Shown here: positions 7,093-15,910 of the stretch, piece by piece | Layout: each line of letters begins with the position of its first letter | How positions within the stretch are numbered: the first letter of the stretch is position 1 | Origin: CAIWHR01 sp963726765 | GTDB lineage: Bacteria > Pseudomonadota > Gammaproteobacteria > Burkholderiales > Casimicrobiaceae | Length of the DNA stretch: 64,000 nt | Reading direction: 5' to 3' | Assembly (NCBI GenBank): GCA_963726765.1 | Contig: CAVSDH010000006.1 | Span: 372,001-436,000, forward strand | Position numbers and translations under genes: made by a program | Notes under the pieces: generated by a model | The model's input: only the letters and a program-made list of their open reading frames with translations | Told to the model about the DNA's origin: nothing | Database searches by the model: none

Positions 7093-9160
7093 CGCGGATA
7101 TCGACGCCGCGCTCGTTCTTCATCATGTCGATCACCCGGCAGTCGGCGCACATCTTGAGTCGGTTCAGGGAGCCCGCCGCCGCAAACATCGAGTGTCCGG
7201 CCAACTTGCCCAGCATGCCGGTGATCATCTTCTCGGTGCCGAGCGGCTTCGCGCAGACGATGCACCTGAACATCGCCGCCTCGTTCAGCACGCGCGGCTC
7301 CCGCGCTTCAGGAACAAGCGAAAGGCGCGGCACGAGCGCGATCGCGTTCTCCGGACATGTCGTCGCGCAGAGACCGCACTGCACGCACTTCGATTCGATG
7401 AAGCGAAGCTGCGGGAGTTCCTGAGCATCCAGCAACGCGCCCGCCGGACACGCACCGACGCAGGCGAGGCACATCGTGCACGTGTCGCGATTGACGTCTA
7501 TCGCTCCGAACGGCGACCCGGCCGGCAGCGCGATCTCCCGCTGCGGCACCGGCGCATGGCGGGCAAGATGTTCCACCGCGAGCGCCGCCGTCGTCCGCTT
7601 GTCCGCTGTCGGTGCGTACGTCGCCGCCGAGCGGACCGCCAGCGCGGCCGGCCACGACCACATCTCGGTCTCGAGCGTACTCGCGTCCGCGCCGTCGAAG
7701 ACCCGGAAGTGTTGCCCCTGGTAGCCCAGCGATTGCGCGATGGTGTCGGCGATGCGCATCTGCATTTCCAGCGCGACGCGATACTCCGGCGCCTCCGACC
7801 CGGTCATGAGCACGGCAACCTGCGATGCACCATGCGCCAGCGCGGAGAGCCAGACGTCGAGACCCACCGACGCGACATGATGCACTTCGAGGGGAATCGC
7901 CCGCGCGGGCAGCCCCCGGCCCCGTCGCGCCTGCCTCGAGATCGCTTCTCGCGCGTCTTCCGCGTGCAGCAGCAAGCAGGCGTCGCGGCCCCCCGCTTTG
8001 GCGTACGTCGAAAGCAGCATGCGCACTCGGGCCCCGAGATCGGGAACGGAAGGGTACGCGTACGTCATCGCGCCGGATGGGCAGACCGTGGCGCAGGCGC
8101 CGCAGCCCATGCACAGATGCGGCTCGACACTGACGTGGTCGCCGTCCGCCGTGATGGCGGCGGTCGAGCAGACGTCGATGCACAGGTCGCACCCGACCTT
8201 GCGCGACCGGCTGTGCGCGCAGATCGAAGGCTTGTACGCAAAGTATTTCGGCTTTTCGAATTCGCCGACCATGGTCGCGAGAGAGGCAACGGCCTGCGCC
8301 TGTGCGATCGGGTCGCCGCCTGGCGCAATGTATCCCTGCGCCGGCTGATGAATCTTCAATTGCGCCGCTGCCTGCAGATCGAGAACGAGGTCGAAGGACC
8401 CGGTGCGCGCAGTGTCGCGGCGGTCGAAGTCGATCGCGCCCGTCGCGCCGCAGGCGGCAACACACTTTCGGTGCGACTTGCAGCGGTCGAGGTCGATCTG
8501 GTAGCTCCAGTCGATCGCGTGCTCGGGGCAGGCGCGGACGCACCCGTTGCAGCGTGTGCAGAGGTCGAGGTCGATCGGGTTGTCCTGCACCCACGCCGCG
8601 GTGAACGCCCCGAGCCACCCGGTGAGAGTGGTGATCCGGCCCGAGTAGACGGGAAAATTTCGCTCCGCTGGCAGCTCGGCCCCGGCCGCGCGCCCGGTGA
8701 TCACCACCGTCACCGCGAGCTGCGGCGCCAGGATGGCCGCCCAGTGCAACGCGGCGACGGCCGGACCCACGACCAGCAACCGGCCTTCGGAGCGGTAGGA
8801 AACCGACGCGACCGGCTCGGGCTCGGGCAGTCCGGCGAGCGCCAGCAGCGCCGCGATCTTCGGCGTCGCCGAACGTGCCTCCGCCGACCAGCCGGCCGTC
8901 TCGCGGACGTTCACGAAGCGTATGGTCTGCGTGCGCCCTCCTTCTTCCGCGACGTCGCTGAACAGACGAGCCTCCTGCGTGCACGCGACGACGACGTCGC
9001 CGGCGGAGCGATCCGCGAACGCACCAAGCTGTTTCTGACACAGCATCGTCGAAAGCGGCGGCGTTCCCGAGAGCTCGAGCGCGCGCGCCAGAGCGTCCGC
9101 ATCGAGCGGCATGGTCGAATTGCACGAGCAAAGATGCAGCGTCTTGTCCTTGAGGCTCAT
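7085..9160 (-). CDS. Polyferredoxin of the formate dehydrogenase cluster
   Basis: A 691-residue soluble iron-sulfur protein. Cluster motifs run in order: CTRCNGCVRACP (201-212), a related CKSHRKCVAAC (227-237), CDLCIDVC (324-331), CMGCGACATVCP (350-361), then CTMCLACVGACP and CVQCGLCATTCP in the last fifth, plus a CxxC pair near the end. Several [4Fe-4S] clusters imply multi-electron transfer, perhaps linking formate dehydrogenase or its maturation to cytoplasmic redox pools; this is inference. No signal peptide is seen. The ATG overlaps the DUF3306 stop as ATGA, so the two are translationally coupled. Confidence 0.88.
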   Translation of the reverse strand: MSLKDKTLHLCSCNSTMPLDADALARALELSGTPPLSTMLCQKQLGAFADRSAGDVVVACTQEARLFSDVAEEGGRTQTIRFVNVRETAGWSAEARSATPKIAALLALAGLPEPEPVASVSYRSEGRLLVVGPAVAALHWAAILAPQLAVTVVITGRAAGAELPAERNFPVYSGRITTLTGWLGAFTAAWVQDNPIDLDLCTRCNGCVRACPEHAIDWSYQIDLDRCKSHRKCVAACGATGAIDFDRRDTARTGSFDLVLDLQAAAQLKIHQPAQGYIAPGGDPIAQAQAVASLATMVGEFEKPKYFAYKPSICAHSRSRKVGCDLCIDVCSTAAITADGDHVSVEPHLCMGCGACATVCPSGAMTYAYPSVPDLGARVRMLLSTYAKAGGRDACLLLHAEDAREAISRQARRGRGLPARAIPLEVHHVASVGLDVWLSALAHGASQVAVLMTGSEAPEYRVALEMQMRIADTIAQSLGYQGQHFRVFDGADASTLETEMWSWPAALAVRSAATYAPTADKRTTAALAVEHLARHAPVPQREIALPAGSPFGAIDVNRDTCTMCLACVGACPAGALLDAQELPQLRFIESKCVQCGLCATTCPENAIALVPRLSLVPEAREPRVLNEAAMFRCIVCAKPLGTEKMITGMLGKLAGHSMFAAAGSLNRLKMCADCRVIDMMKNERGVDIRDV

Positions 9161-9769
9161 CGCGCAGGCGTCCCGACCTCGCCGTCCGGCGCTGCGGGAC
9201 CATTGTCAGGTACGTCCGGTGCCGATGCTGTCGCAACAGGTGCCGGCAAGTTCGGCGCGGTGGAATCCACGGCGACGACAGGCGCCGCCGGGTCCGCCGC
9301 AATCGCGGGAGCCGGTGGCGATTCCGGAGGCGCGTTGCCGGGCGCTTGCGGCGGATTGAAGGCGAAGGCAGATTTCATGAGCCGCTCGAGCAACTCCGGC
9401 GGTATCGGAACGGTCTTCGTGTAGTCGTCGATGTAAACGTCGAGGCCGTCCATCACGTTGAAGCGCGGATCGGCGAAAATCCTTTTCAGCGCCTGCCGCC
9501 TCACGGCCTCGTCCACATTCGGCTGCAGGTACGCCGTGAAGTCGGCGTCGGCGGCAAGCGTTTCCACGGGGGGAAGCGTCAACGGGTCGACCGGCGCTGC
9601 GGGCCGTGCCGTCGATCGTTGCGATCTCCGGCACGCCTCCGTCCGCGGCGCCGACCGGCGTGGCAGGCGGCGGCGTGTCGACCGGCGCCGTTTCGCGCGC
9701 CACCTCGAGCTTGCGGCGCGACCAGCGCCTGAGAGAGAACCCGCCGGGCGTCTTGGCGTCGGCCGGCAT
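9157..9769 (-). CDS. DUF3306 domain protein, frame disrupted near 9599-9620
   Basis: Formate dehydrogenase cluster protein of unknown function. The N-terminal part (GGFSLRRWSRRKLEV) reads in one frame from 9769. The conserved core (DADFTAYLQPNVDEAVRR, FADPRFNVMDGLDVYIDDYT) reads in the next frame down to 9157. One extra base between about 9599 and 9620 explains the break; corrected length is about 203 residues, with a Pro/Ala-rich tail after the core. The family is known almost only beside DUF3305 and fdhA. The real start is uncertain (9769 or 9832). Confidence 0.78.
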
Positions 9770-9794
9770 CGTCACGTCGCGCAATCGTCCATCG

Positions 9795-10311
9795 TCAGCC
9801 ACGCGGGCCGCGACCGCCTCGGAACGCACCATCTGCGAACGGATCGTTCCGGCGCACCTTGCGTTTCGGCTCGGGCTTGTAGTGCTCGGTAACGAAAGGA
9901 ATCATCCATTCGCGCACGATCGCAGGCAGCGGCACGGCATCGACGCGCTCGCCGCCGTCCATCATGCGGGCAGCCTCGTTGTAGCTGACGGTGACGATCA
10001 CCGGGAAAGACCGGAGGATCCGCGGGATCGTCGTGCATCCGCCAATTGACGAACACCTTCGGGTCAGGCGCGACGAGATTGAGGTGGTACCCCTCGGCCT
10101 CCGATCGATGGAGTTCCAGCGCGTGCCCGTCGAATCGCCAGTGCGCGCAGGTGGTGTCGTCGCGAACGCAAACCGGACCGCCCGCGGGCAACGCGTCCGC
10201 GACTTGCGGCAGCACGGCGAGCGGTTCCCAACGTTCACTTGCCCAGCGGTTGACGAGCGGCGTTCGCTGCATGATCACCGCAACGGGAAACCGGATGGGA
10301 ATAGTGGACAT
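9795..10311 (-). CDS. DUF3305 domain protein, frame disrupted near 10003-10005
   Basis: First gene of the formate dehydrogenase operon. The N-terminal half (MSTIPIRFPVAVIMQR, then NRWASERWEP) reads from 10311; the C-terminal half (VTVSYNEAARMMDGGERVD and PEPKRKVRRNDPFA) reads in another frame to 9795. One extra C in a CCC run (minus strand, 10003-10005) accounts for the shift; the corrected product has about 171 residues. Family members accompany DUF3306 and fdhA and have no known biochemical function. A TATGAT-like -10 occurs near 10380 on the minus strand, but the -35 is unclear. Confidence 0.78.
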
Positions 10312-10466
10312 TCGTCGGGCGTTACGGTGGCTTTCGACACGTGCGCGAGAGCGAAACTCGGTCCGCGGAACGGGGCCGATCATACACCACGCCCCGCGCA
10401 TTCATGCGTCCGCTCTGATAACATCTCCGATTGTCTTCCTGTTCCGGCGCGAGCTCCATTTTCCGA

Positions 10467-11585
10467 ATGGCCACGATCATCCCGCTGACCGACGCCCGCA
10501 ATCCGTCGGACCTCGCCGCGCGGCGTGCGGAGATCGATGCGTATGTGCTCGCCGCGGCGCGGGGACCCGACGCCGCGCCCGGTCCGATCGCGGATCCGCG
10601 CGGCCGACCGCTGCACGATCTGCGCATTTCGGTGACGGACCGCTGCAACTTCCGCTGCGTCTATTGCATGCCGCGCGACGTGTTCGACGCCGACTACCAC
10701 TTCCTGCCGCATGCCGAGCTGCTGACGTTCGAGGAGATCGCCCGTGTCGCGAAGCTGTTCGTCGACCGCGGCGTATCGAAGATACGGCTCACCGGCGGCG
10801 AGCCCCTCCTCCGCAGGAACGTCGAGCGGCTCGTCGCGATGCTGGCGACGACCGGCGTGTCCGACCTCACGCTCACCACCAACGGCGCGCTGCTCGCGAA
10901 GAAGGCGCGCAGCCTGAAGGATGCCGGACTCACCCGTGTCACGGTAAGCCTCGATTCGCTCGACGACGGGATTTTCCGCGCGATGAACGATGCCGACTTC
11001 CCGGTCGCGCGGGTGCTGGAAGGGATCGACGCGGCGGCGGCCGCCGGCCTCGCGCCGGTCAAGGTCAACATGGTCGTGAAACGGGGAATGAACGACGGCG
11101 GCATCGTCGATATGGCCCGGCATTTCCGCGGCACCGGACACATCGTCCGGTTCATCGAGTTCATGGACGTCGGGGCCACCAACGGCTGGCGCATGGACGA
11201 CGTGATCCCGGCCGCCGAAATCGTCCGTGCCGTCGACGCCGAGTTTCCGCTCGTCGGCAGCGACCCCAACTACGCGGGCGAGGTCGCCGAACGTTGGCGT
11301 TACCGCGATGGCCACGGAGAAATCGGCGTCATCGCCTCGGTGACGCAGGCCTTCTGCCGCGACTGCACGCGCGCGCGCCTGTCCACCGACGGGCGGCTCT
11401 ACACGTGCCTGTTCGCGAACGAGGGCTTCGACCTGCGCGCGCTCGTCCGTGGCGGCTTTGCCGACGCGCGGATCGACAGCGCCATCGCTGCGATCTGGCG
11501 CCAGCGATCGGACCGGTATTCGGAGATCCGCACGGCGAACACCGCGCGGCTGCCGAAGGTGGAGATGTCGTACATCGGTGGCTAG
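10467..11585 (+). CDS. moaA: GTP 3',8-cyclase (molybdenum cofactor step 1)
   Basis: Radical SAM enzyme that begins molybdenum cofactor synthesis by rearranging GTP. The 372-residue product has the SAM-cluster motif C60-x3-C64-x2-C67 (CNFRCVYC), a C-terminal second cluster site with CRDC and a following cysteine, and ends with the family Gly-Gly. I chose the ATG at 10467 over an upstream TTG because the family begins near here. It is divergent from the formate dehydrogenase operon that needs the cofactor. Confidence 0.97.
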   Translation: MATIIPLTDARNPSDLAARRAEIDAYVLAAARGPDAAPGPIADPRGRPLHDLRISVTDRCNFRCVYCMPRDVFDADYHFLPHAELLTFEEIARVAKLFVDRGVSKIRLTGGEPLLRRNVERLVAMLATTGVSDLTLTTNGALLAKKARSLKDAGLTRVTVSLDSLDDGIFRAMNDADFPVARVLEGIDAAAAAGLAPVKVNMVVKRGMNDGGIVDMARHFRGTGHIVRFIEFMDVGATNGWRMDDVIPAAEIVRAVDAEFPLVGSDPNYAGEVAERWRYRDGHGEIGVIASVTQAFCRDCTRARLSTDGRLYTCLFANEGFDLRALVRGGFADARIDSAIAAIWRQRSDRYSEIRTANTARLPKVEMSYIGG

Positions 11586-11622
11586 AATCTGCGGCACCGC
11601 GTGTCGCTACACGGCCCTTCCC

Positions 11623-12297
11623 ATGCACATTCCCGCGCTGATCGAGTTCCTGGACGGCCTCCACAAGAACAACAACCGGCCGTGGTTCGCCTGGAACAAG
11701 CCGGCGTACGACATCCTGCGGGCGGAGTTCGAGGAACTCGTCGCCGCGCTCGCCGCGCAGGTCGCCGCCTTCGATCGTGACCTCGGACCCGTCGACGCGA
11801 GGAAGTCGATGTTCAGGATTTACCGCGACACGCGCTTTTCGAAGGACAAGACCCCCTACAAGACGCACTTCAGCGCGGCGCTCGGCGACCGCTCCAAGCG
11901 CGGGCTCGCTCCGGGTTACTACTTCCACATCGACCACGCCGGGACGCTGCTCGCGGGCGGCGGCATCTACCGTCCGCATCCGCCAATCCTGCAAAAAATC
12001 CGCCACCACATCGCCGCGCATCCGGAGGCGCTTCTCCGCGTGCTCCGCGACCGCCGGTTCAAGGCGACCTACGGCGGGCTCGCCGACGAAGACGCGCTGT
12101 CGCGGCCGCCGAAAGGCTTCGCCGCCGATACGCCCTGCATCGACGCGATCAAGCAGCGGCATTATTTCGGCATGGTCGAAGTGGACGTCGCGCGCCGGCC
12201 GCCGCGCGACCTCGAGCGCACGATCTCAGGTCGATTCCGCGACCTCCTGCCGCTGTTGACGTGGCTGCGCGTCGCTACCGGCGCGAAGAAGCGATGA
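11623..12297 (+). CDS. DUF2461 family protein
   Basis: A 224-residue cytoplasmic protein of DUF2461, recognised from FLDGLHKNNNRPWF, the FRIYRDTRFSKDKTPYKTH segment and the GGGIYRP region. No biochemical role is established. It begins 37 bp after moaA, and its TGA overlaps the fdhD ATG (ATGA), so it is translated with the cofactor genes. Confidence 0.88.
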   Translation: MHIPALIEFLDGLHKNNNRPWFAWNKPAYDILRAEFEELVAALAAQVAAFDRDLGPVDARKSMFRIYRDTRFSKDKTPYKTHFSAALGDRSKRGLAPGYYFHIDHAGTLLAGGGIYRPHPPILQKIRHHIAAHPEALLRVLRDRRFKATYGGLADEDALSRPPKGFAADTPCIDAIKQRHYFGMVEVDVARRPPRDLERTISGRFRDLLPLLTWLRVATGAKKR

Positions 12298-13130
12298 ACG
12301 CAACCGACGGTCCGTATCGCCCGCTCCTATCCTCAAGCGCTCGTCCGTCGACGTTCACCGTGGACGCCGTCGACGAGACCGGCGCCACGCGCGCGACGCC
12401 GATCGCCGGGGAGCATCCGCTCACCCTCTACGTCGACAAGCAGGAGTTGCTCACGCTGATGACGCTCGGCGCGGCGCCGGAAGCGCTGGCGATCGGCTGG
12501 CTGCGCAACCAGCGCCTTGTCGACAGCATCGAGGAGATCGTGTCGGTGCAGGTGGACTGGGACGTGAACGCGGTCGTCGTCGCGACGAGACACGGGCTTG
12601 CGGGCCTCGAAGCGAAAACGAAAAAGCGCACGACCACGTCCGGCTGCGGCCAGGGCACCGTGTTCGGCGACCTGATGGAGGAGATCGACCAGGTACGCCT
12701 GCCCGCGGGCGCCACGTTGACGCAGGCCGCGCTCTACGCGTTGCTCGACCGCGTCCGCGTGCACGAGACGATCTACAAGCAGGCGGGCGCCGTCCATGGC
12801 TGCGCACTCGCGACCAACGAACCCGCGACCTCCGAGATCCTGATGTTCGTCGAGGACGTCGGCCGGCACAACGCGGTCGACGCCATTGCGGGTCGGATGT
12901 GGCTCGACCGGATCGACGGCGGCGACAAGATCTTCTACACGACGGGACGGCTCACCTCCGAAATGGTGATCAAGGCGGCGCAGATGGGCATCCCGTTTCT
13001 CGTCTCGCGCTCGGGCCTTACGCAGATGGGCCACGAAATCGCGCAACGGGTCGGCATCACGATGATCGGCCGTGCGACGAACAAGCATTTCCTGCTGTTC
13101 ACCGGTGCAGAGCGATTCGTCCGCTCCTGA
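12294..13130 (+). CDS. fdhD: Formate dehydrogenase sulfurtransferase FdhD
   Basis: Delivers sulfur from the cysteine desulfurase to the molybdenum site of formate dehydrogenase, required for activity. The 278-residue product carries the loop TTSGCGQGT with a single cysteine where E. coli has a CxxC pair, followed by HGCALA and EDVGRHNAVDAIAG. The nearby cysteine-type fdhA is the obvious client. Start ATG at 12294 in an ATGA overlap with DUF2461. Confidence 0.95.
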   Translation: MNATDGPYRPLLSSSARPSTFTVDAVDETGATRATPIAGEHPLTLYVDKQELLTLMTLGAAPEALAIGWLRNQRLVDSIEEIVSVQVDWDVNAVVVATRHGLAGLEAKTKKRTTTSGCGQGTVFGDLMEEIDQVRLPAGATLTQAALYALLDRVRVHETIYKQAGAVHGCALATNEPATSEILMFVEDVGRHNAVDAIAGRMWLDRIDGGDKIFYTTGRLTSEMVIKAAQMGIPFLVSRSGLTQMGHEIAQRVGITMIGRATNKHFLLFTGAERFVRS

Positions 13131-13143
13131 CACGCCTGCGCGA

Positions 13144-13575
13144 ATGAGCGCCGCGCCCTCGCCCGCTCTCGCCGCTGCCGATGCGGCCGTCGTCGCCGAC
13201 GTCGAGCGGTACTTCGCGGCTTATGCCCGGGCCTACGACACGTTCGACGCGGCGGCCATCGCCGATTGCTTCGCCGTGCCGTCATACATCGTGCACCCGG
13301 GTCGCGATTCCGCTGCATTCCTGACGCGCGCCGCCCTCGTCGCCAACATGGAGCGCGTCAACGAAATGAACCGCGAGCACTGCTTCGGCCGGGCCACGTT
13401 CGATCCGCTCGCCGTCGCGGTCTTCGCGCCGACGCTGGTGCTCGCAACCGTGCCGTGGGTGATCCACGACGTCGACGGCGCCCTGCTATGGCGCTTCAAG
13501 TGCACGTACAATCTCGTCAAACGCGCGGACGGCTGGAAGATTCTCGTCTGCACGAACCACGCGCCCGATGCCTGA
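13144..13575 (+). CDS. NTF2-like (SnoaL-type) protein
   Basis: A 143-residue protein with the NTF2-like fold signature: a helical start (VERYFAAYARAYDTFDAAAIADCF) and a beta-rich end (RFKCTYNLVKRADGWKIL). Members include enzymes and binding proteins, so a specific function cannot be given. It follows fdhD by 13 bp and overlaps the next gene by 8 nt. Confidence 0.8.
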   Translation: MSAAPSPALAAADAAVVADVERYFAAYARAYDTFDAAAIADCFAVPSYIVHPGRDSAAFLTRAALVANMERVNEMNREHCFGRATFDPLAVAVFAPTLVLATVPWVIHDVDGALLWRFKCTYNLVKRADGWKILVCTNHAPDA

Positions 13576-13975
13576 TCCCGCTCCTTCAACCGATGCCGCT
13601 GGCCGCTGCATGTGCGGACGCGTACGGTTTGTCGCGCAGTTCCCCTCCCGCTTCGTTGCCCATTGCCATTGCGCAAGCTGCCGGCGCGCGCACGGCGCCG
13701 CCTTCGTGACCTGGGTCGGGTTCATGTCGTCGCAGGTCACGGTCACCGCGGGCGCCGAAAACGTGGCGGTGCACGAGTCCTCCCCCGGCACCTTTCGCAA
13801 GTTCTGCCGCGTGTGCGGCACCAAGCTGTTCTTCGAAGGCGGGAAATGGCCCGGCGAGACGCACGTTCCCCTGGCGGCCTTCGACGATCCCGTCGATCGC
13901 GCACCGCAAGGTCATGCGTTCTACAAGGAGCACGCGGCCTGGCTGCCCGAATTGAAGGAGCTGTCCGCGTCGTGA
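13568..13975 (+). CDS. GFA-family (CENP-V/GFA domain) zinc protein
   Basis: A 135-residue protein of the glutathione-dependent formaldehyde-activating family. Zinc ligands are visible as CMCG, CHCASC and CRVCG. Few members have been shown to act on S-hydroxymethylglutathione, so a formaldehyde role is only suggested, although it would fit beside formate dehydrogenase. Its TGA overlaps the mobA GTG start. Confidence 0.85.
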   Translation: MPDPAPSTDAAGRCMCGRVRFVAQFPSRFVAHCHCASCRRAHGAAFVTWVGFMSSQVTVTAGAENVAVHESSPGTFRKFCRVCGTKLFFEGGKWPGETHVPLAAFDDPVDRAPQGHAFYKEHAAWLPELKELSAS

Positions 13976-14559
13976 TTGCGCCCAGCGAGATCACGGGCAT
14001 CGTTCTGGCCGGCGGCCAGGGCCGGCGCATGGGCGGAGTCGACAAGGGGTGGGTCGATCTCGCCGGCAGGCCGATGATCGCCCACGTCCTCGAACGCCTG
14101 GTGCCGCAGGTCGGCGACGTGCTGATCAACGCCAACCAGAACCTCGACCGGTATTCCGGTTTCGCTCTCCCGGTCGTGCCGGACGCCGTCGGCGGATTCG
14201 CAGGCCCGCTCGCGGGATTGCACGCCGGAATGACGCGCGCAACGCGTCCGCACGTGGTCACGGTTCCATGCGATTCGCCGTTTCTGCCGACGGATCTGGT
14301 CGCGCGACTCGCCGTCGCGCTCGCGGGCGAGAATGCGCAACTCGCGGTCGCAAAAACTTTCGACCAGGCACATCCCGTCTTCTGCCTCGTCCGGCGGGAC
14401 GTGCTGACTCACCTTGCCGCCTTTCTCGCGGCCGGCGGCCGCAAGATCGACGAGTGGTACGCGACGCTCGCGGTCGTCGAGGTGCCCTTCGACGACGAGG
14501 CCGATGCCTTTCGCAACATCAATACCGCCGACGAACTGGCGGCGGCAACGCGGTCCTGA
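13972..14559 (+). CDS. mobA: Molybdenum cofactor guanylyltransferase
   Basis: Attaches GMP to molybdopterin, making the bis-MGD cofactor used by formate dehydrogenase. The 195-residue product has the nucleotidyltransferase motif LAGGQGRRMGGVDKGW near the start, the metal site VPCDSPF, and NINTADEL near the end. The GTG at 13972 overlaps the previous stop (GTGA). Confidence 0.95.
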   Translation: MIAPSEITGIVLAGGQGRRMGGVDKGWVDLAGRPMIAHVLERLVPQVGDVLINANQNLDRYSGFALPVVPDAVGGFAGPLAGLHAGMTRATRPHVVTVPCDSPFLPTDLVARLAVALAGENAQLAVAKTFDQAHPVFCLVRRDVLTHLAAFLAAGGRKIDEWYATLAVVEVPFDDEADAFRNINTADELAAATRS

Positions 14560-14627
14560 CCGCGCCCGGTCGCAGTTCGCGTCTGGCCCGTCGCCCGTCT
14601 AGCGTTTCCGCCATTCGGAGTTACTGC

Positions 14628-15905
14628 ATGAGTCCGCCGAAATCCCTTCTGGAAGCATCCTGCGCCGATGATTACGATCCGAATTCGATGCCGGTCGACG
14701 GCGCGCGCGCGCTGATCCGCACGTTTCTCACGCCGGTCACGGCAACCGAGCGCATTCACATCCGGCAGGCGCTCGATCGCGTCCTCGCCGCCGACGTGGT
14801 GTCGCCGCATGACGTGCCCGGCCACGACAACTCCGCGATGGACGGGTATGCGGTGCGTTTCGCCGATCTCGCGCTCGACGGAGACACGGTGTTGACGCGG
14901 GTCGGCGAATCGTTCGCCGGGAAGCCGTCGACCGCGACGGTCGGCCCGGGTCAGTGCGTGCGGATCTTCACCGGCGCGGTCATGCCGAAAGGTGCGGACT
15001 CCATCGTCATGCAGGAACGGACGACCGCCGACGGCGTGCATGTGCGCGTCGCACAGGGCGCGGTCACCAAGGCAGGACAGAACCGGCGCTTCGCAGGCGA
15101 AGACCTGAAGCGCGGAGAGGTCGTGTTCGAGTCCGGCCAGTTCGTGCGCGCCGCCGAGCTCGGCATGCTGGCTTCGCTCGGAATCGGCGAAGTCACGGTG
15201 TTCCGAAAATTGCGGGTCGCCTACTTCTCGACCGGCGACGAGCTCAAATCGATCGGTACGCCGCTCGCGGCCGGCGAAATCTACGACAGCAACCGCTACA
15301 CGCTGCACGGGATGCTTGCACGTCTCAACTGCGACGCGATCGACATGGGCGTGGTGCCCGACGTTCCCGATGCGCTCGAGCACGCGTTCGCCACTGCCGC
15401 CGCGTGCGCCGACGTCGTCATCACGTCCGGCGGCGTCTCCGTCGGCGAGGCCGATTTCGTCAAGGCGCTCATGGACAAGCTGGGCGAGGTCCTGTTCTGG
15501 AAGATCGCGATGAAGCCGGGCCGGCCGCTCGCCTACGGCCGTATCGGCGGCGCGCATTTTTTCGGATTGCCCGGGAATCCCGTGGCGGTGATGGTGACGT
15601 TCCACGAATTCGTGCAGGACGCGCTCAGGATCCTGCAGGGACGGCGCGCCGTTGCGCCCATGCCGACGTTCAGGATTCCGCTCGCCGCCCCCATACGCAA
15701 GGTGCCGGGACGCACCGAGTTCCAGCGCGCCATTCTGGCGCAGGACGACACGGGTGCTTGGAACGTGCGCACGACAGGCGATCAGGGATCGGGCATCCTT
15801 TCGTCGATGTCGCGCGCGAACTGTTTCATCGTGCTGCCGCCGGAAACCGGCAACGTCGCCGCCGGCGAAGCCGTGGACGTCCAACTGCTGGAAGGCCTGA
15901 TCTGA
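14628..15905 (+). CDS. moeA: Molybdopterin molybdenumtransferase
   Basis: Inserts molybdate into adenylylated molybdopterin. The 425-residue product shows the MoeA signatures DNSAMDGYA, IFTGAVMPKGAD, TGDEL, ITSGGVSVGEADF and GLPGNPVAV. A CGGAG site lies 7 nt before the ATG. It follows mobA by 68 bp and completes the local set of cofactor genes. Confidence 0.96.
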   Translation: MSPPKSLLEASCADDYDPNSMPVDGARALIRTFLTPVTATERIHIRQALDRVLAADVVSPHDVPGHDNSAMDGYAVRFADLALDGDTVLTRVGESFAGKPSTATVGPGQCVRIFTGAVMPKGADSIVMQERTTADGVHVRVAQGAVTKAGQNRRFAGEDLKRGEVVFESGQFVRAAELGMLASLGIGEVTVFRKLRVAYFSTGDELKSIGTPLAAGEIYDSNRYTLHGMLARLNCDAIDMGVVPDVPDALEHAFATAAACADVVITSGGVSVGEADFVKALMDKLGEVLFWKIAMKPGRPLAYGRIGGAHFFGLPGNPVAVMVTFHEFVQDALRILQGRRAVAPMPTFRIPLAAPIRKVPGRTEFQRAILAQDDTGAWNVRTTGDQGSGILSSMSRANCFIVLPPETGNVAAGEAVDVQLLEGLI

Positions 15906-15910
15906 CCGCG

